The position numbers were made by a program, and so were the translations under genes. The notes under the pieces were generated by a model. It saw only the letters and a program-made list of their open reading frames with translations. It made no database searches and was not told the origin of the DNA. Positions 1 to 11,546 of a stretch of DNA of 64,000 nt are shown one piece after another (the first letter of the stretch is position 1; each line of letters starts with the position of its first letter). Source of the DNA: Gnetum montanum (Eukaryota > Streptophyta > Gnetopsida > Gnetales > Gnetaceae); NCBI GenBank assembly GCA_015680685.1, contig MNCI01038234.1, positions 267,364-331,363 on the forward strand, read 5' to 3'.

Positions 1-112
1 ATCAGTTTCTATTGTCAATGTAGTTAGTCAACTACTACTAACATAGTTACCAACAGCTACTAGCATTGTTTACTAACTACTGCTAGCATACTTAGTACAG
101 TTAATAGGAAAA
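1..112. repeat. Degenerate 24-bp repeat block, left part
   Basis: The stretch is built from diverged copies of a 24-bp unit of the type AACTACTACTTAGTGTAGTC plus four bases. The same unit forms a longer array at 979-1401. The unit holds AACTAC and GTAGTT halves that are inverted copies of each other, so neighbouring units can pair. The two blocks are separated by an unrelated minisatellite and a gap. Confidence 0.7.
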
Positions 113-120
113 TGAACAAT

Positions 121-311
121 GGGGTTTTGCAGTAGATGGGAAAACAATAACAAAACTAAATAGAATGGGTTTTGTAGGAAATGGGAAAATTATAGCAAGA
201 CCCTATAGAATGGGTTTTGCACTAAATGAAAAAACAACAACAAAACCCAATGAAATGGGTTTTGCAGTACATGGAAAAATGGCAACAAAATCCAATGGAA
301 TGGGTTTTGCA
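121..311. repeat. 45-bp minisatellite ending at an assembly gap
   Basis: GGGTTTT recurs at 122, 167, 212, 257 and 302, exactly 45 bp apart. Because 45 is a multiple of three, one plus-strand frame reads as a 15-residue repeat starting MGFA or MGFV with no stop. The array runs straight into the N run, so its true length is unknown. I do not call it a gene: the open frame follows from the repeat length, and there is no start context or recognisable domain. Confidence 0.85.
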
Positions 312-378
312 NNNNNNNNNNNNNNNNNNNNNNNNNNNNNNNNNNNNNNNNNNNNNNNNNNNNNNNNNNNNNNNNNNN
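312..378. other. Assembly gap (67 N)
   Basis: There are 67 consecutive N. Single N also occur at 624 and at 60344, the latter just after a run of 15 G at 60320-60334. The gap begins inside a tandem repeat, which suggests a collapsed or unresolved array. Confidence 0.99.
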
Positions 379-978
379 TTTCCATTTCCATTTCTACGAT
401 TATTTTTGTAACTATAATTCCATTTTCCATTTTCATTTTTAGTAGTACATTGCCATTTACATTTCCAATCACATTCAAACTCATTTTCAAAACCAATCCT
501 ACTTTTCATTTTGTAATTCCTTGGGTGATCTACCGAATTTTCCAAGGTACCCCAAATCCTATTTTCATATAGGCCCTTTGGGATCCATGGGTTGAGGTTG
601 TTGCACTAGATCTCTTGACTTTTNCTAATCGAGATGTAGGGCTTACAATTTCAGTAGTAATGATAGTTATATGGAGGTGTGCACATCTAGCATAGTACTA
701 GTTTATGCTATTGAAAATATAACTATCTTACAAGTGGGCTTGATGGAAAATGAGAATGATCATGAAAATGGAAAACAACATTGCTATCAAAGTGGTGAAA
801 TGCCAAGTGTTGTGAATGCCAAATGTTCTAGATTGCTATGTATGACCTCCAAATTCCAAAATTTAGAACATAGAAATGGTGTAAATGTTTGGATTTTATA
901 GGTTTAGGGTTGCCATTTTAGGGCCTGTTGTTAATTTCCATTGATTGTTGACAAACTAGTGTTGATTATGGGTTGTAA
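379..978. other. Unassigned sequence
   Basis: Bases 379-500 are rich in short TTTCCATTTCCATTT-like runs (purine-rich on the other strand). A 76-codon open frame at 671-901 has no recognisable domain and no homologous copy elsewhere in the window, so I do not call it a gene. Confidence 0.5.
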
Positions 979-1401
979 TGACTACTACTATCAACATGGT
1001 CAACCAACTATTGTTAGCATAGTCAACCTATTGCCAGTGTATTCAATTAGCTACTACCCAGTGTAGTCAATCAACTACTACCAACATAGTCAACCAACTA
1101 TTGCCAACATAGTCAATCAAATACTACTCAACGTAGTCATCTAACTACTACTTAGTATAGTTACCCAACTATTACTAGTGTAGTTAATCAACTACTACTT
1201 AGTGTAGTCAGCCAACTACCACTCAATGTAGTCAACCAACCACTACTTAGTGTGGTTAGCCAACTACCACTTAGCATAGTTGGCCAACTACCACTCAGTG
1301 TAGTCAGCCAACTACCATTGACCGAAGTCAACCAACTACTACTAACATAGTTAATCAACTAGTATTTAGTGTAGTCAGCCAACTATTGCTAGCATAGTTG
1401 T
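979..1401. repeat. 24-bp tandem repeat array upstream of a TATA box
   Basis: About 17-18 diverged units of 24 bp follow one another, each of the form AACTAC(T/C)ACTTAGTGTAGTC plus four or five bases. Each unit has AACTAC and GTAGTT arms that are imperfect inverted repeats. The array stops about 50 bp before a TATA box at 1452-1460. This layout matches the palindrome-rich U3 regions of the LTRs further right, so I infer an LTR U3 remnant of a separate family. Confidence 0.7.
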
Positions 1402-1451
1402 TATTTGTGGTAAGTCTAACATGGAATACACTTACAAAACCCATTTGCTTA

Positions 1452-1460
1452 CTATAAATA
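1452..1460 (+). promoter_or_regulatory. TATA box of an LTR-like promoter
   Basis: CTATAAATA is the same core found in the family A, C and D LTRs, here preceded by the 24-bp repeat array. The downstream 500 bp hold nothing I recognise. The promoter role is inferred from motif and position only. Confidence 0.45.
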
Positions 1461-2025
1461 GTAAATAGGCTTTTGTGACTACACTAAAGGTTTTGGGAAT
1501 GGGAAATGGAGAAGTATTAGGAAATGGAAAGATAGAAAGAAACTGTGGAAATGATGGAACTCGTTGAAAAGTGTTGCATCTCATGAAGACTACTATCTAG
1601 TTGTTGTTTTCTTGCAATGCACATGATAGCTATTGTTAGAGAAATGACCATCCTAATAATGAAAATGGTCTATCTCTACTTGGTCCTAGTGATGAATACA
1701 TTGACTACTATAGCTATTGAGCCTACTGAAGCTATTTTTCCTACTAAAAATGGCTCCAACTTAGTTGGGGTTATACCCCTAAAAAACTCATGAGAATGCT
1801 ATTTTTAGCCATTCTAAAGGCATTTTCAGCCTTCCCAACTGTAGATAAGAACTTGGGGTACCTAGTTTTTATTTGGAAATGAGGAAATAATAATTTTTAA
1901 AGTCTTTTGTAGCTTAAAAAATTTGAAATATGTAAGATTGTAGCTTATGTAGTACATATATTACATTTACACTGAAACTCTACCTCAAGCTAAAAAGTAG
2001 GTTTTGGAACAGGAATTTTGGTGGT
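1461..2025. other. Unassigned sequence before the A0 gag remnant
   Basis: I see no coding or repeat signal except simple AT-rich tracts. By comparison with A2, the N-terminal two thirds of gag, the primer-binding site and the 5' LTR of element A0 should lie here, but they are missing. A0 is therefore truncated or rearranged at about 2025. Confidence 0.4.
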
Positions 2026-2800
2026 GTTTCAAATGATTAATTGATCAAGTAGCCAAGGAGGAAGGAGAACTCAAGAAAAGAGAGTCAGCTGAGGAATACA
2101 ATAGAGATTCATCAATTCAAACGAAAGATGTGTGAATATGCAATACGCAAGAGGATGAAACCTTCGAAGATGTTATTTAGCAAAAGACTCTACCTATTCA
2201 AAACTTAGTTAATGATATAGTGGCTAAAGTAGAGAAAGTTTGAGATTTAGTGGATGAAAAGTTTGCTACAGACCTAAAGATTGTGAAAGAAAAGACTAAA
2301 CAAGCACTCAACATGGGCAAGGAAAAAAAGAAGAAAAGAGATCATGAAAGAGAAAGTTATAAGTAAAAAGGAAAACTTAATATTGTTGAAGAGTACATTA
2401 ACTCTAGTTTAGAGGAAGAGCAAGGATGTAATGTATGCTAGTATGAACATCCTAAGGGATGTTGTCTTGTTATGGTCCACTTGCAAGAATCTAAGATGTA
2501 TGCACTCAATTCATGTTTTGTTAAAAAGTAGATGCCTCGAAGACTATCTTATCCTCAAGGTAATATGAAGAAAACCTTGTAGTTGACATATTACCCAAGC
2601 TAAGCCTACTCTCAACCACAAGAGAAATATGAATAGTAGTGGTAGGAACCACAGACATGGGCAATGCCACTACCAAGGCAATGGTATCGATACAAGTAAT
2701 TAGATTCTTATGGATATTATGTTTTTCATAATTCTTACTATCTTTTTCATTCCTTTCATATGTTTTTTAAACCATTTGTAAATAATCTTGATTGCTCATA
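2026..2800 (+). pseudogene. gag: Family A gag remnant (C-terminal part)
   Basis: One plus frame, broken by several TAG/TGA codons, matches the end of the A1 and A2 gag. The matching landmarks are VAKEEGEL near 2050, a cysteine-histidine motif (CNVC...EHPKGC) at about 2427-2465, then LQES.MYALNS and SYPQGN. The motif spacing is C-X2-C-X3-H-X4-C, one residue shorter than the classic retroviral zinc knuckle. Lysine-rich stretches precede it. Upstream gag sequence is missing. Gag proteins form the virus-like particle and bind element RNA; this copy cannot make a full protein. Confidence 0.75.
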
Positions 2801-4050
2801 AGCCAAATTACGTATAAAGGCAAGATGTAGTCTAATAAAGTGAAGATTTCTCTATGTTATCAAGTTAGAAGGGACTAATTATTGGAATAGTGAGCCCACA
2901 CCATTCATCAATCCATTCCATTAATAAGAGGTTCTTTCCATGGCCATAATGATATTCTTTTTCATCATACAACTAAGAATGAACTTGTTATCATTATGCA
3001 TGGATAGAAGAGTGAAGAAACAAGAGGGAATGTAAAGGGAGTAACATCAAGGGGATTTGTGAATTCTTTTGGATTACTGTTGTGATTTCTATCATGTTTC
3101 TAAGGTTGTATTATATTCTTGTAGATCTAACAAAAAATGGGAGTAACAGTAAAATAAGTGCTACCTTAAAAGGTTGATATAGATAAAAATAAAAGAGCAC
3201 AAAATAAATTTTTAGGAGTCCCACTAGAAAAACATATTATTCATAATTGAAGGTAGGCAACTTCTCATAAATATAAAAAATAAAATAAGGTTCCATGAAT
3301 AAACACCTCCCTTGTACAACATGAAAAGTGATGAAACTCCTTGCAACATTGATAGTTTTATAGTTGTAATTCCAAGAGATGAAATGATGAAATGTCATTG
3401 GAATGTTGTTTGGACTTGGTTGGAATGTTAAACTAAAAAGCTATTGGTTGCTCTAACCACTAAAAAAATACAATAATTCATTATGCCTATGATAAGATAC
3501 CTCACATCCCAATTTCCACAATCCCTTCTAAGTCCATCTCATCTCACTAGAAGAATAGTCATAACTTGTGGTTTTCTGTAGCATAGCATTATTTTTTTAA
3601 TTTTGTGGTACTAACATGTGTGTTTTGCTAAATAATTATTCATTGCATTAAACTCCTTGAGTGCCTAAGGACACTTTTAGGCATGGTTATACAAGGGCAT
3701 TAAGGGCTAGAGCTTGACTTAAGAAGGACCCACTTGTATAACTATTGTATCTTATACTTGCTAAGAGATTCCACATCATCTTGAACCTTCTAGCATCAAC
3801 AAACATCAATAAATACTTTCCCATATCATTTAAACTATTCGTTCTCACAATATGGAATCATTACCCTTATCCATCTTAAGAAATTTTGTAGCCTAAGATT
3901 CCTTCTTTATGACCTTACAATGATAAAGTTTTGAAAAAAATATGCATATATACATCATTTAGACCCTTTGAGTAACTTTAAACCTTCTAGACATTTAAAA
4001 GAATAATTTTTTCTCCACAAAACTTCATGAAAAATAAAAATTTTTGGGCT
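2801..4050 (+). other. Conserved non-coding middle of A0
   Basis: No reading frame is kept, but short blocks align in the same order with A1 (about 16060-17080) and A2 (about 26050-27010): a TGAGCCCA...CATTCATC block near 2890, a TCAAGGGGA block near 3050, and the stem-loop at 3685-3743. Conservation without coding suggests RNA-level or packaging signals, which is inference. Confidence 0.5.
3685..3743 (+). promoter_or_regulatory. Covarying stem-loop, A0 copy
   Basis: GGTTATACAAG (3685-3695) pairs with CTTGTATAACT (3733-3743): 11 contiguous pairs, the outermost a G-U. The loop is 37 nt. The loop starts GGCATTAAGGGC and ends GAAGGACCCA, as in the other family A copies. The same structure occurs at 17017-17075 and 26946-27004 with different stem bases that still pair. 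Its function is unknown; an RNA packaging, dimerisation or translation signal is possible. Confidence 0.75.
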
Positions 4051-4054
4051 TTGA

Positions 4055-4128
4055 TATCGGGTCAACCTTGATATCGGATCCATGATGTCAGACTGCCAAT
4101 ATTGGGTTGCATAAACCTTATATATAGG
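4055..4128 (+). promoter_or_regulatory. Internal U3-like promoter ahead of ORF2 (A0)
   Basis: Two GATATCGG motifs and a CCAATATTGG-like motif lie just upstream of CTTATATATAGG (4117-4128). This mimics the GATATC cluster plus TATA arrangement of family A LTRs but lies inside the element, about 500 bp before the ORF2 start. A2 has the same arrangement at 27315-27376. About 170 bp downstream a G/A-rich tract (4301-4316) aligns with a polypurine-like TCATGGGGG in A2. Confidence 0.5.
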
Positions 4129-4626
4129 CAAACACTTGGTAAAATTTTCATTAGTTTTTGTTTGAAGTAAGGGAGATTTTTCAAATTTTCTTCTCTTATT
4201 TGAGCTTTGACCTCCTGGCTTTTCTAAGCCATATATTGCATGTTATCACTCTAATTTTTGTCATTTTCTCATATATTTGATCCTGGAGTGGTTATCTTAG
4301 TGATAGGGAGGTCGGAAGGTTTTTTAAGGGTAAGTATGAAATGAAACTAAAACTTTTTAATGAAAAATCAATCATAAAAATTCCAGAACACTTAAATAAT
4401 GCTCTTAAGGAACTGTAACCATCATTATGAGACATAAATAAGAACAAAATAGACACTTATGAAGGGTTATAAAGAAAATATCAGTTATGAGGTAACTCTT
4501 TTGAAATTTATCAAACTCTGTAATCATAAACTAAGAACTTAATATAACTAAGGGTATGGGTAAGGTATGGAACTATTAAGAATATAAGGGAATACCTTAG
4601 TAATTCTAAATCCTTAATAATTGTAG

Positions 4627-7360
4627 ATGGTCCCAAAGAAAGGAGCACAAAGAGAACCCTCACAAGCCATGAGTAATAGACCAAGAGGTCGATGTAGAGG
4701 AAGAAAATGAGAACAAGGACCAGAACATGAGGCATAAGAAGCCTAATTATTTAGTTTCCATTAAGAAATTCCTGCTATTAGACAATCAATCTACGGGGAG
4801 GCAGAGCAACCACAAGTCCAAGAACAACACGTCATGTTGTCATAAGACTACCTCCAAGCCATCCAAGAAAGGTCCATCTTGAATGTAGTGATTGTAGAGA
4901 TGAAATTTGATCCATTTGTGGAGTTCAATCTAGAAGAACTAAAGAAGAAACTCAAGGCATCACCATTATGGCCCATCCTACCCAACAGTGGAGAACTGTA
5001 CCTTGGTAAAACTTACCAAATTTGGCATAATAAAGAAGAGGGTACCCTAGTTAACATTGGAGGAGTTAGAGTCTCATTCGCAATTAAGGTGATCACAAAA
5101 GCTTTGAACATACCCAATGAATGGGCAAAGGTAGCACACCTATCTGCTAGATCAGATGTTAAAACTAGGAAATTATGGTTGAAATGGACATATGGAAAAT
5201 ATATGGGACACAATGAACTAACTCTAGAGGAAAGAATTGACTTCAAAATGGGCACCTATTACTTTTTCTCAACAAAAGAACTTAATAGACTATTCACTTA
5301 TGTGGTTAGAAGAAGTGTGATCATAATAGGAAAATACAATGCCAACTTAGAACAACTCTACTTCATGGAAATCCAAAGGTAGTTTGAAGAAAAGAAGGTA
5401 GGAAAGCCAAGACTTCAATTTCCTTGCATTATTAGGAAGCTATGCAAGTGAGCTAGAATCTTGGGATACACTAATGACATTCCCAAGAGATTCCAAAATG
5501 CTTGATATACTGAATTGCTCAAACTAGAACCACCCAAGAAGGATCAGGCTGAAGAGAAACAAGAACAAGAGTAAGAGCTACAACATGAGCAACAAAAATA
5601 GTAGTAGTAGAAATAGCAATAGCAATAGCATTAGCAACAATAACAAGTTCCACCACCACCCCTACAATTATAGGTTGTTAATGAATCATCTATGATAGAT
5701 TGTAGAAACCATGAATTGGGGAAAAAGGGAGGAGGTAAATATTCATAAAGTAATTGATAGTGCCATATAACTCATATTTTCAGTAGATCCTAGAAGTGGA
5801 TAGATATCATTGCAGTTAAGAGGAGAGACCCAATGGTCACAATCAATCTCTTAAAATGTTGCATTGTTCCAAGTAGTGTTAGATACTGGAGAGGTAGCCA
5901 TAGGTGTGGTAATGTAGCATTAAGATGCATCAGGAGTAGTAGAGGTGATCACTAATCATATTAAAGAATATTTCATTGGAAAATCTAACTAGAGCTGAAG
6001 ATGCTCAAATGTTACCTAGAACCTTGATGACTTTCGGTGGCCATGAAGATGTGCTTGATAGACTACTATAGCCTAGGTAAGTTATGAAAACACTCTTCAA
6101 CATCCCAAGTGGTGTAATTGTAGTATAGTTAGAGCTCATTGCTACCAAACATAAATTGGTCATGGCATAGACTAGGGTAGAGCATGCAAAAGTAGAAATC
6201 CATAGACTCCAAAAAGATCTTGCAACCTTGAGATGTGAACATAGAGATCCTACATAATTCATTATGCATGATTAGATGAAATAGTTGAAGACTATGAAAA
6301 TGAATCACTTCATGTTGAAAAACAAAAAAAATGGTAATGAAGAAGGAAAAAATGATGTGAAATGCCTTAGTAATAGACACACAAACATATGCACATGTTA
6401 AGGTACTCATCATGGTGCAAGAAGAGAATAAAGAACTTTCTACTAATAATATGAGGTCGATCACTACAGAAACGTAGAAAATTATTTTGTAGGAGAGAAT
6501 ACATTAGTTAATGGAACAACTTTTGAGGGTCAACCAAGAAATGAGCCACCTTGCATAATAAAATAAAACCCTCTTAATGAAGGAGGTATGCACCATCCAT
6601 TAAAAGTTAGCTATTGGAATCAATGTGTGGTAGAATGAGGTAAAGAAACAAAAAATGCTCAAAGAACACTTTGATAATTAGGTGGGCATGTACAAGTAGA
6701 TCAATAAAAAAGAGATCTAGATGGAAAAGGGTAGAACTAGTTTCATGTTAGTACAAAATCCTGACTGGCAACCCATCCTGGAAAGTTATGCCCTTTTCCA
6801 CCAAGCGAAAGTTAAAAATAGAGACCTATAGATTAAGAAATTGAAAGAATACATGGGGTTAGCTAACCTCCATTATGATAACTTGACCATGTTAACAATA
6901 GGTTGGCCTAGAAATTAATTGGAATAGAAATTAGTAGCCACATATGCATTGTATGAGAAAGAGTTTGCAGATTGTAAGGATGCCTGACAGAAACTCCAAG
7001 TGGCAAACTCTAAACTAGAAGTAGTGAAGGTTGGCTACTAAGGGAAAAAATATGTAGCTAGGAAACCTAGTTAGAATATTATCTAACTACCATGAATTAC
7101 ATGAAAATGTCAAAGCATTTGAAGAGGAGAGAAGGTACTTTGTAACCTGGTATGTTAAGGCTAATTAGGTGTTTCTACAGCTGTCGTGCTCATGGAATGT
7201 ACCTACTTCATCACACATTACATAAGAAGCATGGATGGTATATGACATAATAATGGAAGAAGAAAATCTCTAGGTGCTCCTAAATCAATACAAAGTTTAG
7301 AAGCCTGATGACAAGGAGAAGCAACTGATGGAGGAGCCACCAACACCAGGAACTAAATAA
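4627..7360 (+). pseudogene. ORF2 of A0: second sense ORF, plant-transposon-protein-like domain plus coiled coil
   Basis: The start is taken at the ATG at 4627, which opens a basic MVPKKGAQ...RPRGRCRG leader also present in A2 ORF2. The best preserved stretch is 4879-5382. It has a WPIL..SGELYLG segment, then GVRVSF..KVI.KALNIP and ELTLEERIDFKMGTYYF, which resembles the domain annotated in plants as putative plant transposon protein (Transposase_32-like). A Q-rich linker and a long heptad-like region follow, and the frame ends near EEPPTPGTK at 7360. It is interrupted by many TAG/TGA codons, and its length is not a multiple of three, so at least one indel exists. The function is unknown. It sits between the internal promoter and the polypurine tract. 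Confidence 0.7.
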
Positions 7361-7550
7361 GGCTACATCAAGCTTCACTAAATTTTTTGTTAATATTTTC
7401 ATATCATATCTTCTGTTATGTTTATAAATACCATTTTTGCATTTAGGAGTCATGTATATAGTAGTTAGTGTCATGTAAATCTACCTCTTAATTTTGTAAT
7501 GAACTCTATCCTAATTTTCTTTTAACTTAAGGATAAGTTTTTAGTTAGTT

Positions 7551-7559
7551 TTGGGGGTA
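7551..7559 (+). other. Polypurine tract of A0
   Basis: TTGGGGGTA lies directly before the TGATAAATTAC start of the 3' LTR. A1 and A2 have GGGGGTA at the identical position. This is the expected primer site for plus-strand DNA synthesis. Confidence 0.75.
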
Positions 7560-8449
7560 TGATAAATTACATTTTATAGTGGCTACAATATAAAACATCT
7601 AATATTGGAGCCAGGATATTGCATATCCAATATCAGAGCCTAGGATATGACATTGGATATTTGTTATTGTTCCATGTGTGCATACCTATAAATATGATAC
7701 TTAGGTGAACAATTGGTGAAAAAATTTTAGTCCATAGTAGCAAAACACTATGAATTTGCTTTTGTAAACTTAGATTTAGTGAATAGAACTGTGAATGATC
7801 CTAGTGTACTATAAACTAGTGAATGAAATCTTCATGCAATCATTTTGTACTTAGGTAGAAGTGTGATAAAAAATAAAGATCGAGACATTTCTCACTATTG
7901 TAGCATCCTCCTAAAGTTTTAGTTTACACTTAGAATAATTTTCTTGCTTTGGCTTAGTATAATGTGTACTATTTCTTTAGTTAATGATTTAATTTTTCAT
8001 GCACTTTATCGTTACTATTGTTAAGAGGAAAGAGTACGACTAATCTCAAGCACTTAAGTGTGACTTCTTGGTAATCCACCAATGCTATCACTTGGTTTGC
8101 CTAGTAGTGAATTACTTGGTAATCCTAGTGGTAGTTGCACGAAGCCCAAAGTGTGAACAAAAGATTAGGAATAGTTACTCATTGCACTAGGCTAGAATAT
8201 ATTTATTTTCTATTTTCTTATAATTAGAAACCATTACTATTTCATCATGTTTAGTAGGTGTAATATGGCCAACGCAAGATCAGTTATCATACACCTTTCC
8301 AAGAGGTAAACCATACACATGGATTATATATCCTGAAATTTAAATAATTAAAAGCATAATCACATTGCCTTGTCCATGGAATTCAACCAAGCTACATGTA
8401 AACACTCATATCTCATATGGTTAGGTGTTGAATTACTCGACTACTCATA
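7560..8449 (+). mobile_element. 3' LTR of A0
   Basis: It begins TGATAAATT after the polypurine tract. Its U3 has several GATATT/CAATATC motifs (7595-7665), and a TATA box CTATAAATA lies at 7686-7694. Further on it shares AATAAAGATCGAGA, CACTTAAGTGTGACT and CTTGGTAATCC blocks with the A2 LTRs. The end is placed at CTACTCATAA, the counterpart of CCACTCATCA in A1 and A2, so the final CA is mutated and the boundary is approximate. Confidence 0.7.
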
Positions 8450-9014
8450 ACGTTTTTATGTTGTACAAATAAATTGAATACAATTTATGTAATATCAAAT
8501 TCTAGGTTAGATATCATACAAAGTTACTTTCTTGACAAACTTTATTTATATAATATTTAATTATAATTAAAAATAATTATAAATTCTAGTTTTTTAATAA
8601 AAAGTGACAAAGGGTATGGCCTAGGTAGGGTTAGGGTCTAAAATGCTTCATGACTATAGTGTTATATATTCACATATTCATAGTAAAGAACAAAATATAC
8701 ATAAAATACTTGTAGAGGTATGATAATCGACAGAAAGAAAAACTTGGAGGGATAATTGGATTCAACATTTAATCATAATATATGTAGAAAACCTCTAACT
8801 AACTTACAATAGTAGTAAAAGTAAATGATACAAAGCTTTAACAACATACTCTAACAATCATAGTATATTCAACTATGTAATAACGATCATGATAGTAATA
8901 AAATTAGAACTAACCTATTGAAACATATCAACTGAAATTAAATAATTAAATATAAGCATTAAATTAAATAATTAAACCTACGTAAATAGTATTTTCTGAC
9001 AATATTCCATATAG
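8450..9014. other. AT-rich unassigned sequence
   Basis: I see no coding frame, repeat or conserved block here, only very AT-rich sequence with short A and T runs. Confidence 0.5.
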
Positions 9015-9660
9015 TTGTTCATTCTTTTAGAGCTATTGTTAATAGTAGTGTGTAATTTAAGTGAAAATCAACACACCAAAGAAGTCTTGGATGTAATCCA
9101 ATTTATCAAACTTGAGATAGAAAAGAAAGAACACATTGGAAACTTTTTGGGAATGTTTGAATGTATAAAGCACATTGATGAATTTATGTGTGGCTTCACT
9201 TAACATCAAAAGGTCCAAAATGTGGTTGCATCACTATACAATGATCAAAGATATTTTAGCATGATGATGAATTTCCTTCAAAGAAAAAACTTCAAGCAAC
9301 TTATAGTTGATGATCTAGTACCATAAATTAGAACACCATAAAGCATAAAGATAGATAGAAATGATAAAGAATAGGCTTTTATTGCTAGTGGAGGAAGAGG
9401 AAAAATTAATGGAACAAATTCAAAGGATAAGAATTTTCAAAATAATCAAAACATGATAGATAGTTCCACTAAAGATATAAGATGCAAAGGAGCTATAAGA
9501 AGAATGTAGAGAAACTAAAATCAAAGAAAAATATAAAGAAATAACTCTTCCAATTATTTTGTAGATTTTGCAAAAGGAAAGTAATACTATAAAGTCTTTC
9601 CACACAAAAAATTGGCTTTGACACACTTCATGTAAAGATAATAAATAAGACAAGTCTTCA
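9015..9660 (+). pseudogene. Possible decayed retroelement gag fragment (Copia-like?)
   Basis: Short plus-strand frames read NFLGMFECIKHIDEF and then, past a stop, a Q/N/K-rich tract. Near 9560 follows FCRFCKRK..YYKVF.HKK, which looks like a decayed C-X2-C zinc knuckle followed by basic residues. The order (helical region, basic tract, knuckle) is that of a Copia-type gag. The reading depends on stepping over stops and a missing histidine, so it is tentative. Confidence 0.25.
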
Positions 9661-11546
9661 ACTTTAACTTAAGAATATAATCAAGGCAATTACAAATATT
9701 TTTGATTTAGTACAAACATTAAACAAGAATCAAGGATATTAGACAAAAAATGTTTGAAACACATGACTTCTCACAAATCCTATCTTCTTAGCTACAAAAC
9801 CAAGAAAATTGGAATCGTCAAAATTAGTGATAATAACATTTTAAATATAGAAGGAGTAGGAGATTGCATTGTAATAATTCCAAACAACAAAGTCATAACT
9901 TGAAAACAATTGTTGAGATGCTTCCCATTCCTATAAAAATTGAAAGGGATAAGCTTCTAGAAATAGAGATCCCTTTTCAACCTCTTGCTAACGTCTCTTA
10001 TTTAGCAAGTAAACTAATTTTGAGTGATTCAAATATTTGCAAATGGATTAAGGAAGTGACGAGCTCCAAACTCTTCACATCATATGACAAGTTTATTTCA
10101 ATGACGCATTGAAAGATTATATGTAGTTTTACAAATGTTAAAAGTAACTTGGTTGATTTGTATATTTTCTAGAAATGAAAAAGAAAATCTAGACTTGTAT
10201 CAAGGATAAGAAATTGTTGTTGAAGGATTTAATTGAGGACTTAGAGAGAAAGCTAAACTTGATTCTTTTGACTTGAAGTTGAATATTCTAATGTTCTTCC
10301 ACTTATTTTGCAAACATAATATAAGTAAGAATAATATTTAGGAATTAAATCTTATTTTATCAATACTTATCTCATTATCTAAGGTAATGATAAGAGGTAA
10401 ATTAAACATCCTCTAACTATCAATCACCAGTTCTAACCAGGATCTCATATATGGTTATCCAAGTGAAAGTAGGAAAATTCTTGTTTCCAACTTATGTTAC
10501 CCTAGATATTTTAATTACCTAATTAAAATATAAATTAAATAATAAAAAAATATGAAGGTTATTAATAAAAGTAAGGTTAAGAATCTCCTTGATCTTGATC
10601 AATCTCAAGGATTAATGTAAGTAGTTATAGTATTTCCATAAGAGGTATATGATTAGATGGCCTTGGTTGGGATGATAGGGCTTGATCTTGCTTCTCAATT
10701 TCTTCCTCAGGAATTAACTCTAGAAGCTTGGTAACTTAGAAGAATCGATTATCATACCATATATAGTCTAGGATCTTAATAAAGAATAATGTTGATCCAT
10801 ATTTAGTAGTCATGATAGCATAATTAGTGAATTGTGGTTCATGATTAGTATTATTTATTAACTCCATCTATTCCTAAATTCTAGGGTTTGACTTATTTGT
10901 TAAAAATTCAAAGTAAGTGAAATATGCATTGGCCAATGGAATTGCATGTTGAAGAATGAATGAGAACATTCTTTTCAAATTTAGTTCCTCTTTTATAAGA
11001 TCTATTACATAGCCATATTTTAAGAATTGATAAATACTACTTCCAAGATTTGCATTGAAATCTTTGTAGATGATAAATGACACTATATTAAGATTGTTAT
11101 GGATAAGAAATAACTTATTATTCAAGCTTTCCTTAATTTTGTTAGTCATGTAGGTCACTTAACAAGGTTTAACATATGGACATATTAATTTTGTAATTAA
11201 ATGTGTGTTGATCACACATACACATCTTTTTAATAACTATATTTTAAATACCAATTCCAAGGCTATGGGATTCTCTGAAATCTTGATCATTCTTTCTTTC
11301 CCATGACATCAAGTTTTTGAATTTTGAAAACCATATCTTGTAATCTCCATTAAAATATTTATACCAATTTGAGAAAGTTATTTTCTAATAAAACATTTCA
11401 TAACCATGCATGTTGTGATTAGTGTAATAGGATACTTTGTATGACTTGAAAGAAGAACTACACTAGAAACAGTTTGCTTATAAACACCTTTTTATTCTAA
11501 TATTTTCAGATTGGGTTGGAATTTTTATAAGAATTCCCATGAAAAC
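9661..11546. other. Unassigned stretch before A1
   Basis: Open frames at 9864-10112 (plus, 82 codons) and 10874-11158 (minus, 94 codons) look protein-like in composition, but I recognise no domain and neither has a copy elsewhere in the window. They could be fragments of an unidentified repeat. A site-duplication candidate AAAAC lies at 11542-11546, next to A1. Confidence 0.35.

Larger units (their letters stand above)
2026..8449 (+). mobile_element. Element A0: 5'-truncated family A LTR retrotransposon
   Basis: The order is a gag C-terminal remnant, a non-coding middle with a stem-loop, an internal U3-like promoter, ORF2, a polypurine tract and a 3' LTR. Each block has a colinear counterpart in A2 (24700-31587). 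The 5' LTR and gag N-terminus are absent, and no reverse transcriptase or integrase lies between gag and ORF2. It is the most diverged family A copy here. Confidence 0.8.

Noticed and set aside
165-572. 135-codon open frame across the gap
   Set aside because: It is open because a 45-bp repeat is a multiple of three and because unknown bases cannot show stops.
979-1401. Considered as a CRISPR-like array because of regular short repeats
   Set aside because: The units are directly adjacent with no unique spacers, diverged, and in a plant-like context.
10874-11158. 94-codon minus-strand open frame with protein-like composition
   Set aside because: No recognised domain, no second copy in the window and no supporting context. 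It is kept only as a note under the unassigned stretch.
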